Under the pieces are notes generated by a model. That model did not search any database. It was not told the origin of the DNA and saw only the letters and a list, made by a program, of their open reading frames with translations. From positions 1,085,708 to 1,149,707 of the forward strand of contig NZ_OZ193413.1 in the NCBI RefSeq assembly GCF_964275155.1: a stretch of 64,000 bases of DNA, in the 5' to 3' direction. Source of the DNA: Curculioniphilus buchneri (GTDB lineage: Bacteria; Pseudomonadota; Gammaproteobacteria; Enterobacterales; Enterobacteriaceae). Positions 1 to 8,727 of the stretch are shown here, piece by piece (the first letter of the stretch is position 1; every line of letters begins with the position of its first letter). A program made the position numbers and the translations under genes.

Positions 1-1
1 T

Positions 2-964
2 CAACTACATAACCGCTTAGCTTGTGAAGGCATAGAATATGAAACATATCGATCACAAATTCGTAAAGAGATTTTAATTGCTAAAATACGAAACGATAAA
101 GTTAGTAGTCGTATTGCTATCATGCCACAAGAAGTAGATTCTCTGGTAAAACAAATTACCAAAAAGACACATGCTAGTACTGAATTTAATTTAAGTCATA
201 TTTTTATTCCATTGCCTGAAAATTCGTCTCAAGATCAGATAGAAAAAGCAAAATTACAAGTTGATTGTTTGATAGCGCAGCATAAAAACGGCGAAGATTT
301 CGGTAAATTAGCAATGTCTTATTCTGCCGATAAACAAGCACTACAAAGTGGCTATATAGGCTGGAATAAGTTAGAAGAACTGCCATCATTGTTTGTAACC
401 TATTTAGAACATGCTCAAAAAGGTAATTTAATTGGTCCAATTCGTTCCGGTGTTGGATTTCATATTCTTAAAGTAAATGATATTTATGGCGGTGAGCCAA
501 AAGTTAATATTACGGAAGTGCAAGTACGCCATATTGTATTACGTCCTTCAATACTCATGACTCACCATCAAATTCTTTCTCAACTTAAAGATATATCTAA
601 TCAAATTAGAAACGGTCATATTACTTTTACCACTGCTGCTAAACAGTTATCTGACAATTTATCTTCAACAGATTTAGACATGGATTTAGAATGGCACTCT
701 ATCGAGAAGTTCGATCCAGAATTACGTAACGTTTTGATAAACTTAAAAAAGAATGAGGTCAGTGAACCAATTCATGCATCTGATGATGGGTGGCATTTAA
801 TGCAACTAATTGATATCCGTGATGTAGATCGAACTGATTCCATGCAAAAAAATCGTGCCTACCGTTTATTATTTAATCGTAAATTTGCAGAAGAGAGTCA
901 AATTTGGATGCAAGAACAACGTGCATCTGCATATATCAAAATTTTTGATAATAGTAATGAATAA
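2..964 (+). CDS. surA: Peptidyl-prolyl isomerase / periplasmic chaperone SurA, 5' partial
   Basis: C-terminal three quarters of SurA, the periplasmic chaperone that escorts unfolded outer-membrane proteins towards the BAM complex. The frame is open from base 2, so the start, signal peptide and most of the N-terminal chaperone domain lie off the window. Visible parts are the end of the N-domain, a first parvulin domain (opening with NLSHIFIPLPEN and running through GPIRSGVGFHILKV), a second parvulin domain (VQVRHIVLRPS through DDGWHLMQL) and the C-terminal helix WMQEQRASAYIKI. All align without gaps of note to E. coli SurA. The stop codon overlaps the pdxA start by eight bases, as expected for the surA-pdxA-rsmA operon. 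Retention fits a cell that still assembles beta-barrel proteins, and one such receptor lies at about 33-35 kb. Identification is firm; only the 5' end is missing. Confidence 0.97.
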   Translation, partial: QLHNRLACEGIEYETYRSQIRKEILIAKIRNDKVSSRIAIMPQEVDSLVKQITKKTHASTEFNLSHIFIPLPENSSQDQIEKAKLQVDCLIAQHKNGEDFGKLAMSYSADKQALQSGYIGWNKLEELPSLFVTYLEHAQKGNLIGPIRSGVGFHILKVNDIYGGEPKVNITEVQVRHIVLRPSILMTHHQILSQLKDISNQIRNGHITFTTAAKQLSDNLSSTDLDMDLEWHSIEKFDPELRNVLINLKKNEVSEPIHASDDGWHLMQLIDIRDVDRTDSMQKNRAYRLLFNRKFAEESQIWMQEQRASAYIKIFDNSNE

Positions 965-1949
965 TGATTATCGTATTGTTATTACTCCTGGCGAACCCGC
1001 TGGAATAGGTCCTGATATTGTCATTTTATTGGCCCAACAAGCATGGTCTGTAGAACTAGTAGTTTGCGTTGATGCTAAACTTTTGATGGCACGAGCCAAG
1101 CAATTATGCTTACCGTTACGACTCCATCCTTATCAACCTTACTATCCGATTACACCTCGTCCAGCCACTGAATTAACAGTATTAGACATTGCTTCCTCTG
1201 CTCCAGTAAAAGCAGGACAACTTGATGTTGCTAACAGCGATTATGTCTTAGCTACTTTAACTCGAGCTTGCGATGGTTGTTTATGTGGTGAATTTTCAGC
1301 ATTGATTACTGGGCCTGTTCACAAAGGTATTATCAACGAATATGGTGTTCCATTTATCGGGCAAACCGAATTTTTTGCAAAACGTAGTGGTAGTAAAAGA
1401 GTAGTAATGATGTTAGCGACAGAGTCGATGCGCATAGCGCTAGCAACGACACATTTACCCCTATTATCAGTACCAAGTGCTATTACTTATCAATCACTTA
1501 GTGAAATAATTACTATCTTAGTGCATGATCTTGATCAAAAATTAGGTATTATACAACCTTGTATCTATGTTTGTGGACTTAATCCTCATGCTGGTGAAGG
1601 AGGTTATATAGGTCAAGATGAAATAGAGGTCATAATACCTACTTTAAATGCATTACGTGCTCAAGGCTATAATTTAATCGGTCCACTACCCGCTGATACT
1701 TTATTCCAACCAAAATATCTACAGTATGCAGATGTAGTCCTAGCTATGTATCACGATCAGGGATTACCCGTGCTTAAATTCCAGGGGTTTGGTCGAGCAA
1801 GTAATATTACCCTTGGACTTCCCTTTATTCGTACATCTGTAGACCATGGTACAGCTCTAGATTTGGCTGGTTCACAAAAAATAAGAGTTGATAGTCTCCA
1901 AATAACTCTTTCTCTAACCATCAATATGGTAAAACATTTTAATGAATAA
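957..1949 (+). CDS. pdxA: 4-hydroxythreonine-4-phosphate dehydrogenase PdxA
   Basis: NAD-dependent oxidation of 4-phosphohydroxy-L-threonine in the DXP-dependent pyridoxal-phosphate (vitamin B6) pathway. The 330-residue product matches E. coli PdxA along its whole length, from VITPGEPAGIGPD at the N-terminus through TGPVHKG, CGLNPHAGEGG and MYHDQGLPVLK to TSVDHGTALDLAG; the family's metal-binding histidines sit in these blocks. I chose the ATG at 957 because it gives a family-length N-terminus; an upstream in-frame start would add 34 residues inside surA with no homology. The gene overlaps surA by 8 bases and rsmA by 8 bases, so it is probably translationally coupled. A retained vitamin B6 step is common in symbionts that supply cofactors to a host, but one gene does not show that the pathway is complete. 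Confidence 0.97.
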   Translation: MNNDYRIVITPGEPAGIGPDIVILLAQQAWSVELVVCVDAKLLMARAKQLCLPLRLHPYQPYYPITPRPATELTVLDIASSAPVKAGQLDVANSDYVLATLTRACDGCLCGEFSALITGPVHKGIINEYGVPFIGQTEFFAKRSGSKRVVMMLATESMRIALATTHLPLLSVPSAITYQSLSEIITILVHDLDQKLGIIQPCIYVCGLNPHAGEGGYIGQDEIEVIIPTLNALRAQGYNLIGPLPADTLFQPKYLQYADVVLAMYHDQGLPVLKFQGFGRASNITLGLPFIRTSVDHGTALDLAGSQKIRVDSLQITLSLTINMVKHFNE

Positions 1950-2736
1950 TCTTGTGTGTCGAAAACATTTTTCGCGTAGACGTTTTAGTCAGAATTTTTT
2001 GTGTAATAGTGGCGTGATTGCATCTATTGTTTCTGCCATTCATCCACAACCTGACCAGGCAATTATAGAGATTGGACCTGGTCTTGGAGCTCTTACTAAA
2101 CCGATTGTAGAGCATTCTGAGCGTATTATAGTAATTGAACTTGATCGAGATTTGGCCTCTTATTTATCTACTCATCCTTTTTTGCGCTCCAAGATTAATG
2201 TACTTCAACAAGATGTTATGAAAGTTGATTTCGCTGCGCTATATGCTAAATTAGGTCAACCATTACGGATTTTTGGCAATTTACCTTATAATATTTCTAC
2301 TCCGCTTATGTTTCATTTGTTCAAATATACTCATGTCATTCATGACATGCATTTTATGCTACAAAAAGAAGTAGCTAACCGACTAGTAGCAATACCAAAT
2401 AACAAGGCTTATGGCCGTTTAAGCATATTAGCTCAATATCAAACTCAAATTATTCCAATTTTAGAAGTTTCTCCATCTTCCTTTAATCCTGAACCGAAAG
2501 TTGATTCGGTGGTAGTACGGATTAAAAATTATACTACTATGCCTTTTCCGGTATGTGATTTTACTAAATTATCCATGATTACTAGTTTAGCTTTTCGTTG
2601 TCGTAGAAAAGTATTGCGTAACAATTTAGGTAATCTTTTCAGTGTGCAACAACTTATGCAACAAGGCATTGATGCATCTTTACGCGCAGAAAATATAAGG
2701 ATTGAACAATATTGTCGATTGGCTAATCTTGTATAG
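1942..2736 (+). CDS. rsmA: 16S rRNA (adenine1518/1519-N6)-dimethyltransferase RsmA (KsgA)
   Basis: SAM-dependent methyltransferase that dimethylates two adjacent adenines in the 3' hairpin of 16S rRNA during late 30S maturation. The 264-residue protein has the SAM-binding motif IEIGPGLGALT (about residues 43-53), the acidic motif VIELDRDLA and the adenine-pocket motif NLPYNIST (about residues 113-120), each near identical to E. coli KsgA. The C-terminus is about nine residues shorter than in E. coli, ending after QYCRLANLV. It overlaps pdxA by eight bases. In E. coli the next gene is apaG; here 262 bases of featureless AT-rich DNA separate rsmA from apaH, so apaG has been lost from the operon. 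Confidence 0.97.
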   Translation: MNNLVCRKHFSRRRFSQNFLCNSGVIASIVSAIHPQPDQAIIEIGPGLGALTKPIVEHSERIIVIELDRDLASYLSTHPFLRSKINVLQQDVMKVDFAALYAKLGQPLRIFGNLPYNISTPLMFHLFKYTHVIHDMHFMLQKEVANRLVAIPNNKAYGRLSILAQYQTQIIPILEVSPSSFNPEPKVDSVVVRIKNYTTMPFPVCDFTKLSMITSLAFRCRRKVLRNNLGNLFSVQQLMQQGIDASLRAENIRIEQYCRLANLV

Positions 2737-2998
2737 AAAATACAAGTAATATATTAACTTTGCTTGTAATAAAAATCGTGTTGTTGCGATTAAAAACAGT
2801 CTTTCGATTTATAATCGTTTCTTTATTATATTAATAATATCAATAACTTATAGTCTTTAACAACAGTAAAAATATTTATACTAGATATCTTAAATGAATA
2901 TTTAATCTAGTTTTAGATTAAACTATTAATGATAATATATAAAAAATATAGATTATTATATCTTAACACTTATTTATTGCTCAAATTGTAAATATATT

Positions 2999-3874
2999 AT
3001 GTCTACTTATTTAATTGGCGATATTCATGGATGTTACGAAGAATTTAAAATAATGTTAGAAACAGTTCGTTTTAATCCAGCAATAGATAGATTATGGTTA
3101 ACTGGTGATTTAGTTGCACGAGGACCAAATTCATTAGAAGTTCTTCGTTTAATACGAAATTTAGGTCATAGTGTACGAATAGTGCTAGGAAATCATGATT
3201 TACATTTATTAGCAGTTCACTTTGGAATAATCCAAAATCAATTGGAAGATTGCATTACGTCGTTTTTAGAAGCTCCAGATGCTAATGAATTAGCTAATTG
3301 GCTTCGCTACCAACCAATGTTGCAAATAGATAAAGAAAAAAAATTAGTGATGGTACACGCTGGTATTGCACCACAGTGGAATATCAATATAGCTCAGTTG
3401 CGTGCTCGTGAAATTGAAATAGTATTACAAAGCAATGATTACTTACTATTTTTAAATTCTATTTTTAGAGATCATTCAAAACATATCAAACAAAAAAAGC
3501 TAAATAACTTAATGCGTCTAAAATTTAGTAATAATGTATTTACTCTTATGCGTTATTGTTTTCCTAATGGTCAGCTTGAGATGCACTGTAAAGATACGCC
3601 TAGCAAAGCACCGCGTTTTTTATATCCCTGGTTTTCTTTGTCTGGATCTGTATTAGAACAACACTATAGTATAGTATTTGGCCATTGGGCTACATTAATG
3701 GGAAAAGGAACGCCTCCAAACGTTTACGGGCTAGATACAGGTTGTTGCTGGGGAGGAAAATTAACCTTGATGCGTTGGGAGGATAAACAATTTTTCCATG
3801 TACCTTCATTTAAACGATTTTATCAACCTAATATTAAAACATTCATTATGCCTGATAGTAACCATTATTCATAA
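2999..3874 (+). CDS. apaH: Symmetrical bis(5'-nucleosyl)-tetraphosphatase ApaH
   Basis: Hydrolyses diadenosine tetraphosphate (Ap4A) to two ADP and removes Ap4A-type caps from RNA. The calcineurin-like metallophosphatase signature is intact: GDIHGC near residue 7, GDLVARGP near residue 36, GNHDLHLL near residue 64, VHAGI near residue 120 and GHWATLMG in the C-terminal third. At 291 residues it is slightly longer than E. coli ApaH (280), the extra length being a tail after the conserved core. No strong Shine-Dalgarno precedes the ATG. It keeps its E. coli position after rsmA although apaG is missing, and it converges with folA, 75 bases away on the other strand. Confidence 0.95.
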   Translation: MSTYLIGDIHGCYEEFKIMLETVRFNPAIDRLWLTGDLVARGPNSLEVLRLIRNLGHSVRIVLGNHDLHLLAVHFGIIQNQLEDCITSFLEAPDANELANWLRYQPMLQIDKEKKLVMVHAGIAPQWNINIAQLRAREIEIVLQSNDYLLFLNSIFRDHSKHIKQKKLNNLMRLKFSNNVFTLMRYCFPNGQLEMHCKDTPSKAPRFLYPWFSLSGSVLEQHYSIVFGHWATLMGKGTPPNVYGLDTGCCWGGKLTLMRWEDKQFFHVPSFKRFYQPNIKTFIMPDSNHYS

Positions 3875-3949
3875 TTCATAGTCAATTAAATAACGTCAGT
3901 AACTAATAGAACTAGAAAATGTTGAAATATCTATCAGATAATATGACAA

Positions 3950-4435
3950 TCAATAGCGTTCAAGAATTTCAAAATAACAACTATAGATATTTTTTTTATC
4001 AGCACTATGGAATTTATTAAAAGTAGAATACCATTCATTTCGATTGAAATTAGGAAACCAAGTATCACCATCTACTTTAGCATTGATATGAGTAAGATAT
4101 AGTCGCTTAGCTTGTGGAAAAAAAATTTCATAAATTTGACCTCCGCCTATTATCATTACCTCTTCTACATGTTTTACCATGGCTATCGCCTGTTCTGAAT
4201 TAGTAACCCAAGTTACATTTTGTATATGATCGTTAGGATGTCGGCTCAGAATAATATTCCATCTTCCTTTTAACAATTTACCGATAGAATTAAACGTTTT
4301 ACGTCCCATAATAATGGGTTTATTAAGCGTATGACATTTAAACCAAGCCAAATCTACAGGACTATACCAAGGTATAGTATTCTTTTTACCGATTACACGA
4401 TCAGTTGCTATAGCGGAAATTAGGCTAACAATCAC
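3950..4435 (-). CDS. folA: Dihydrofolate reductase FolA
   Basis: NADPH-dependent reduction of dihydrofolate to tetrahydrofolate. The 161-residue protein has the expected blocks: ISAIATDRVIGKKNTIPW with the active-site loop, DLAWFK with the catalytic acidic residue, NKPIIMGRKTF, the NADPH motif MIIGGGQIYE and the C-terminal CYFEILER. I placed the start at the GTG at 4435, because AAGGA lies five bases upstream (4441-4445) and the protein then aligns with E. coli DHFR from its second residue. A TTG at 4474 in the same frame would add 13 unaligned residues. In E. coli folA is read in the same direction as kefC and faces apaH as it does here, so local order is kept. Confidence 0.95.
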   Translation of the reverse strand: MIVSLISAIATDRVIGKKNTIPWYSPVDLAWFKCHTLNKPIIMGRKTFNSIGKLLKGRWNIILSRHPNDHIQNVTWVTNSEQAIAMVKHVEEVMIIGGGQIYEIFFPQAKRLYLTHINAKVDGDTWFPNFNRNEWYSTFNKFHSADKKNIYSCYFEILERY

Positions 4436-4792
4436 ACATTTCCTTAATAAAAAAATTCTTTTGAAGAATATCAAATAAAAAAATGTTTAGAACATTTATT
4501 CTACATGGTTTAATATAACTTGATTATTGTACTATAGCATATTTATTTAATTCTTAATTATATTAAATTCTTAATTATATTAATAGTTGTATTAATTCTA
4601 ATTTTTACTTGATATTCATCAATATAGTAATCTTACTATCAAAGATCAATATATTGATTCAAGAATCAAAAAAATCAGGATCTTATCCTGTATTATATGT
4701 CATTAAAGAATATCTATTAAATAGATCAATGATCATCCATGATGTACATATTCATGTATTTTAATAAATCACCACCCCCAACTTAAAATAGT

Positions 4793-4821
4793 TTTAGGAT
4801 TAGATCCTATCTAATCCTAAA
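4793..4821. repeat. Perfect 13-bp inverted repeat with 3-nt loop
   Basis: The left arm (TTTAGGATTAGAT) and right arm (ATCTAATCCTAAA) are exact reverse complements around a CCT loop. There is no T-run on either side, and both flanking genes point away from it, so it does not terminate either one. It could be the terminator of a gene that has since been erased, or a structured element of unknown role. Confidence 0.7.
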
Positions 4822-5443
4822 TCAAGAAGTTTTGGATTAAATATAAAATTAGTAGTATAATTAAATCTCTCAAAGAGGTAGAAAATATTGCATTAATAGT
4901 TTTAAAGAAGTTATCTATAAGAATATAGACATTTTCAATTTGACTAATTTTTCTAACTATAAGTATATAAAAAATAAAATAATTTTACATTTAGACTAAT
5001 GAGTTACTAGCTTTGATATATTAGCTAGTATGTTTCATTTTAATTCTAGTTTAGATCACATTATTTTTAGATTAAATAACGAATAGTAAGTGATTAATTT
5101 CAAAATATACTTGACAATATTTTTATTATATCATAATCCATTCTTAACACTTTAATTGAAATATTGTCAAAATTAGAAATTGATTAATATTAAAATATAG
5201 CCTATATATCAAGGTATAAGAATTTCACTAAAATTGAGCATATTAATATAGAATAATAATGTAATGTGATTTTATTATATAAATATGTACTATTCTGAAA
5301 TATAATGCATAACGCATTAATCGTAATTGTTAGAAAAAATTATTCAATCACATAGGAAGTAGTGGCTCTGTGCAAAGACTTAGTATATAATATGTTATTT
5401 GTGATATATGTGGCTCGTATTTCGTTAAGCCTAATGTTATGCC

Positions 5444-5473
5444 ACAAGCAATAGCGTATGAGCCGTTGCTTGT
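5444..5473 (+). promoter_or_regulatory. Leader hairpin upstream of ybhL
   Basis: An 8-bp perfect stem (ACAAGCAA with TTGCTTGT) around a 14-base loop, ending 38 bases before the ybhL start codon. It falls in the likely 5' untranslated region of ybhL. Whether it is regulatory is inference only; no known riboswitch class is apparent. Confidence 0.3.
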
Positions 5474-5511
5474 ATGTATCCTGTTCTTTATTGAATTGAA
5501 AGGTAATATTT

Positions 5512-6222
5512 ATGAATCTATTTCCTCGTTCTCATGGTCCGATTACTGGCCGTGCTAGTAATATAGTACAGTCATTTATGACACAAGTATATGGTTGGAT
5601 GACCTGTGGATTGTTGTTAACAGCTTTTGTTGCATGGTATGCCACTAGCACCCCAGCAATACTGCAATTGATTTTGTCTAATCAAATCATTTTTTTTGGT
5701 TTAATTATAGTTCAGTTAGCGTTAGTATTTTTTATGTCTAGCATAGTTAATCAATTAAGCGGTACGGTAGCCACTTCATTATTTATGCTTTATTCAGCAT
5801 TAACTGGATTGATGTTATCTAGTATTTTTGTACTTTACACCGCTGCTTCTATTACTAGCACATTTATTGTGACTTCCGGTATGTTTGGTGCTATGACAAT
5901 ATATGGCTACACTACACAACGAGACTTGAGCAGTATCAGTAATATTTTATTTATGGCACTAATTGGCATGATACTCGCATCTTTAGTAAACCTTTATCTA
6001 AAGAGCACTGCATTCATGTGGGTAATAACTTATATTGGAGTAGTAGTGTTTGTTGCATTGACAGCTTATGATACTCAAAAATTGAAAAATATGGGTGCAC
6101 AGCTGTCATTAGATAATGAAAATCAATTTCGTCAGCATGCTATAATTGGTGCTCTAAGCTTATATCTAGACTTTATTAATTTATTTTTAACACTATTGCG
6201 TATTTTCGGAAATCGTCGATAG
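5512..6222 (+). CDS. ybhL: Bax inhibitor-1 family inner membrane protein YbhL
   Basis: Integral membrane protein of the BI-1/TMBIM family, 236 residues, with seven predicted hydrophobic segments. It matches E. coli YbhL rather than the paralogue YccA: the N-terminus has VYGWMTCGLLLTAFVAWYA, and later blocks include MLYSALTGLMLSSIFVLYTA, GYTTQRDLSS, TYIGVVVFVALTAYDTQKL and the C-terminus DFINLFLTLLRIFGNRR. Its biochemical role is not established; the family is linked to stress tolerance and ion leak, and YccA to the FtsH protease. An AAAGG Shine-Dalgarno lies seven bases before the ATG. It stands alone, followed by a clear hairpin terminator, and converges with kdsB. Confidence 0.93.
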   Translation: MNLFPRSHGPITGRASNIVQSFMTQVYGWMTCGLLLTAFVAWYATSTPAILQLILSNQIIFFGLIIVQLALVFFMSSIVNQLSGTVATSLFMLYSALTGLMLSSIFVLYTAASITSTFIVTSGMFGAMTIYGYTTQRDLSSISNILFMALIGMILASLVNLYLKSTAFMWVITYIGVVVFVALTAYDTQKLKNMGAQLSLDNENQFRQHAIIGALSLYLDFINLFLTLLRIFGNRR

Positions 6223-6346
6223 TAGAAAAACAGGTAGAGTATTTTAATAGATTTGAAAAGATAAGGAATTTCCATTCTCATTAAAACATTGTCTTTTTGA
6301 TTGATATATTGTTTAAAGAAAGAAGTTTATTCTACTAATAATAATG

Positions 6347-6374
6347 TTTAGAAGCATCGATAGATGCTTCTAAA
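6347..6374. terminator. Hairpin terminator between ybhL and kdsB
   Basis: Perfect 12-bp stem (TTTAGAAGCATC with GATGCTTCTAAA) around a GATA loop, 124 bases after the ybhL stop, followed by GTTTT. The A-rich left side would give a U-run on the opposite strand, so it may act in both directions between these convergent genes. The rest of the 6223-6630 spacer shows nothing else. Confidence 0.75.
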
Positions 6375-6630
6375 GTTTTAAAAGGATATACAAATCCATT
6401 ATGTGTTAAAATGTGTGAATTTTAACAATACAATGATTACCCGCACTATATTTATCCATTTTCTGTTCATATTTCTGTTCATAATATCCATAATATCATA
6501 GAGCACAAAATGTACTTCATGTGCTCCCAGTATTTTCAATCATTATGATAATATTTTCAGTCATTTTAAATTATCTAATTATTTAATTCTGAGTGTTTTT
6601 TTTAAAGCATATAAATCATTTAATTTTAAT

Positions 6631-7398
6631 TTACAACAAATTTTCATTTTGTAATAAAAAACGGACTCGATCTAAGTCTTTCTGTGTATCCACACCTGAA
6701 CCAAATGAAGTATTTATCGTCACTACATGGATTTTTTCTCCGTACCATAAAACACGTAGTTGTTCAAGCGCTTCGATTTTTTCTAAAGAACTGACGGGCC
6801 AATTTACATAACGACGAACAAAATTAGCATGATATGCATAGATTCCTACATGACGCCAGAGATTACGATGATAATGGCAACAACTACGGATCGTTTCTGT
6901 ATAATCTAAAGGAATGACAGAACGAGAGAAATAGAGCGCATGACCGTGTATATCAATAACTACTTTTACTGCATTAGGATTTACTGCTTCCTCTACAGTT
7001 AGGAAAGGCACCGCTAATGTTGACATACTAGACATAGTACTACCAGTAGCCAAATCATTCGCTACTTGTCGAATAATGGTTGATGGCACTAAAGGCTCAT
7101 CTCCTTGTAGATTCACAATAATTTGATTATCAGAGAATCCGTAAAGATTAATCACTTCTTCCAAACGCTCAATTCCAGATTGGTGACTATGGTTAGTCAA
7201 ACAAGCTTCACCTCCAGCGCGCTTTACTACATCCATTACACTGCAATGATCAGTAGCAATGATCACTTCATCAGCACCAGAATTTTGTGCTATTTCCATG
7301 ACATGTATCACCATAGGTTTACCGTTAATATCTGCTAATGGTTTACCAGGCAACCGACTAGAATCAAAACGAGCAGGAATAATTACAATAAAATTCAT
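6631..7398 (-). CDS. kdsB: 3-deoxy-manno-octulosonate cytidylyltransferase KdsB (CMP-Kdo synthetase)
   Basis: Activates Kdo with CTP to CMP-Kdo, the donor used to attach Kdo to lipid IVA during LPS core synthesis. The 255-residue protein has the N-terminal nucleotide-binding motif IIPARFDSSRLPGKPL (about residues 6-21), then ADEVIIATDH, VNLQGDEPLVP, NAVKVVIDIHGHALYFSRS and the C-terminal EQLRVLWYGEKIHVV, all near identical to E. coli KdsB (248 residues). Its start codon overlaps the ycaR stop by one base, so the two are translationally coupled as the last genes of msbA-lpxK-ycaR-kdsB. The partner enzyme that makes Kdo-8-phosphate (kdsA) is also in this window at about 25 kb. Confidence 0.97.
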   Translation of the reverse strand: MNFIVIIPARFDSSRLPGKPLADINGKPMVIHVMEIAQNSGADEVIIATDHCSVMDVVKRAGGEACLTNHSHQSGIERLEEVINLYGFSDNQIIVNLQGDEPLVPSTIIRQVANDLATGSTMSSMSTLAVPFLTVEEAVNPNAVKVVIDIHGHALYFSRSVIPLDYTETIRSCCHYHRNLWRHVGIYAYHANFVRRYVNWPVSSLEKIEALEQLRVLWYGEKIHVVTINTSFGSGVDTQKDLDRVRFLLQNENLL

Positions 7399-7571
7399 TA
7401 AATTTTTTCATTTAAAATACGTGCTTCACTTTTAAGAAGCACGGGAATACCGTTCCGTAACGGATAGGCCAACGCATCTAACTTACAAATTAATTCCTGT
7501 TGTTCTTTATTATAATAAAGTTTATGTTTACAAATTGGACAAACAACTATTTCTAGTAAGCGACTATCCAT
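7398..7571 (-). CDS. ycaR: Trm112-family small zinc-ribbon protein YcaR
   Basis: A 57-residue protein matching E. coli YcaR (60 residues): DSRLLEIVVCPICKHKL, QQELICKLDALAYPLRNGIPVLL. CPIC is the first half of a zinc-ribbon-like motif; the second pair is reduced to a single cysteine (ELICK), as in E. coli. I start it at the ATG at 7571, which has a GAGAGG Shine-Dalgarno directly upstream; an earlier in-frame start would add 20 hydrophobic residues with no homology. YcaR belongs to the Trm112 family, but its role in enterobacteria is unknown. It has stayed in its place between lpxK and kdsB while so much else was lost, which suggests it matters to this operon. Confidence 0.9.
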   Translation of the reverse strand: MDSRLLEIVVCPICKHKLYYNKEQQELICKLDALAYPLRNGIPVLLKSEARILNEKI

Positions 7572-7710
7572 TTTTCCTCTCCAAAGGACCTTTACATAAA
7601 AAAATAAAAATAAAGCTATCATAAAGACCACAAATCTGGAAAATTCTTTTAAATAATATAGTAAAATACATTGATATTACCGAGCTAATATATAACTCTA
7701 ATACAGTTTT

Positions 7711-8727
7711 TTAAACATCCTTCATCATACTTACATTTTCTGATTTTGCACATATTATTGCTTTTTCTATAAGTATAAGTAATTTTTTTTCTGCGCAGGT
7801 AGGTAAAAATGCATCGACTGGTAAATACCACCAATGAGCTCGTGCAAATGAACCGCACTTGACAGCATCTTTTTCTGTCATTAATAAGAATTCTTGTCGT
7901 GGAGTTAATTCATCAAGCATTTTTTGTTTATAATTTTGGTGATCAGAAAAACTTACTTCCCGTATCGGAGTCACACCACCCGCACGTACCGTAGCAAAAA
8001 ATCGAGATGGGTGACCAATACCAGCCATTACTACTACCGGAGTCAGATTGGTAAGGGCTAAACGTTCACCACTATATAAATTGATTGGAATACCTGCTTG
8101 AAGTCGCATTTGTAATTCACCAGGCTTAGCATTGCCACCGTTAACAATAATGCCATGAACTGTTTTTAGACGATTAGCACATTCTCGCATAGGACCAGCA
8201 GGAAGACGCCAGCCATTTCCAAATCGATGATCACCATCAATCACTACTAATTCAATATCTCGTGCTAATGCATAATGTTGCAAACCATCATCAGATATCA
8301 CGATATCTAAAGTATGTTTCTTAAATAAAGCTGCTACTGCTTCAGTACGCCGGGGTGATACCGCTACCGGTACGCCAGTACGACGCCAAATTAATAGTGG
8401 TTCATCGCCGCACTGATCGCTATTAATACATGCATTCAGTAAAAGTGGATAGTATGATGAGTATCCACCATATCCTCGTGATACTACTCCAACTCGCCAA
8501 CCACGTTGCTGTAGTATTTTGACTAACCACAACACTAGAGGTGTTTTCCCGTTACCTCCAACAGTTAAATTTCCTACGACTACTATCGGAAATGGAAAAT
8601 GATGAGTTTTTTTCCATCCATAATGATAACTAAATCGAATGAGTGTTGTGATAAGTCCATATAACCAAGAAAATGGAATTAAAAAGTAAAATGGAGAAGT
8701 ATTAGACCAAATGCGTTGTGTTTTCAT
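7711..8727 (-). CDS. lpxK: Tetraacyldisaccharide 4'-kinase LpxK
   Basis: Inner-membrane kinase that phosphorylates the 4' position of the lipid A disaccharide to give lipid IVA. The 338-residue protein begins with the membrane-associated segment FYFLIPFSWLYGLITTLIR, then the P-loop variant VVGNLTVGGNGKTPLV (about residues 50-65), VGVVSRGYGGYS, the catalytic-site block ISDDGLQHYALARDIE, FGNGWRLPAGPMRE, MAGIGHPSRFF and the C-terminal LMTEKDAVKC. Its first 26 bases overlap the end of msbA, indicating tight coupling. The gap to ycaR is 139 bases, longer than usual for this operon and filled with AT-rich sequence. Confidence 0.97.
   Translation of the reverse strand: MKTQRIWSNTSPFYFLIPFSWLYGLITTLIRFSYHYGWKKTHHFPFPIVVVGNLTVGGNGKTPLVLWLVKILQQRGWRVGVVSRGYGGYSSYYPLLLNACINSDQCGDEPLLIWRRTGVPVAVSPRRTEAVAALFKKHTLDIVISDDGLQHYALARDIELVVIDGDHRFGNGWRLPAGPMRECANRLKTVHGIIVNGGNAKPGELQMRLQAGIPINLYSGERLALTNLTPVVVMAGIGHPSRFFATVRAGGVTPIREVSFSDHQNYKQKMLDELTPRQEFLLMTEKDAVKCGSFARAHWWYLPVDAFLPTCAEKKLLILIEKAIICAKSENVSMMKDV

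Larger units (their letters stand above)
4436..5511. other. Intergenic decay region, folA to ybhL
   Basis: No gene recognised on either strand. The region holds a two-copy 17-bp tandem repeat (about 4551-4584), a long perfect inverted repeat (4793-4821, listed separately), many stops in all frames, and a short leader hairpin just before ybhL (5444-5473). Both neighbours are transcribed outwards from this spacer, so their promoters must lie in it. A TATAAT at 5386-5391 is a possible -10 element for ybhL, but I see no convincing -35 hexamer. Confidence 0.6.

Noticed and set aside
5512..6222. Calling the Bax-inhibitor protein YccA
   Set aside because: N- and C-terminal blocks match YbhL almost word for word; YccA differs in both.
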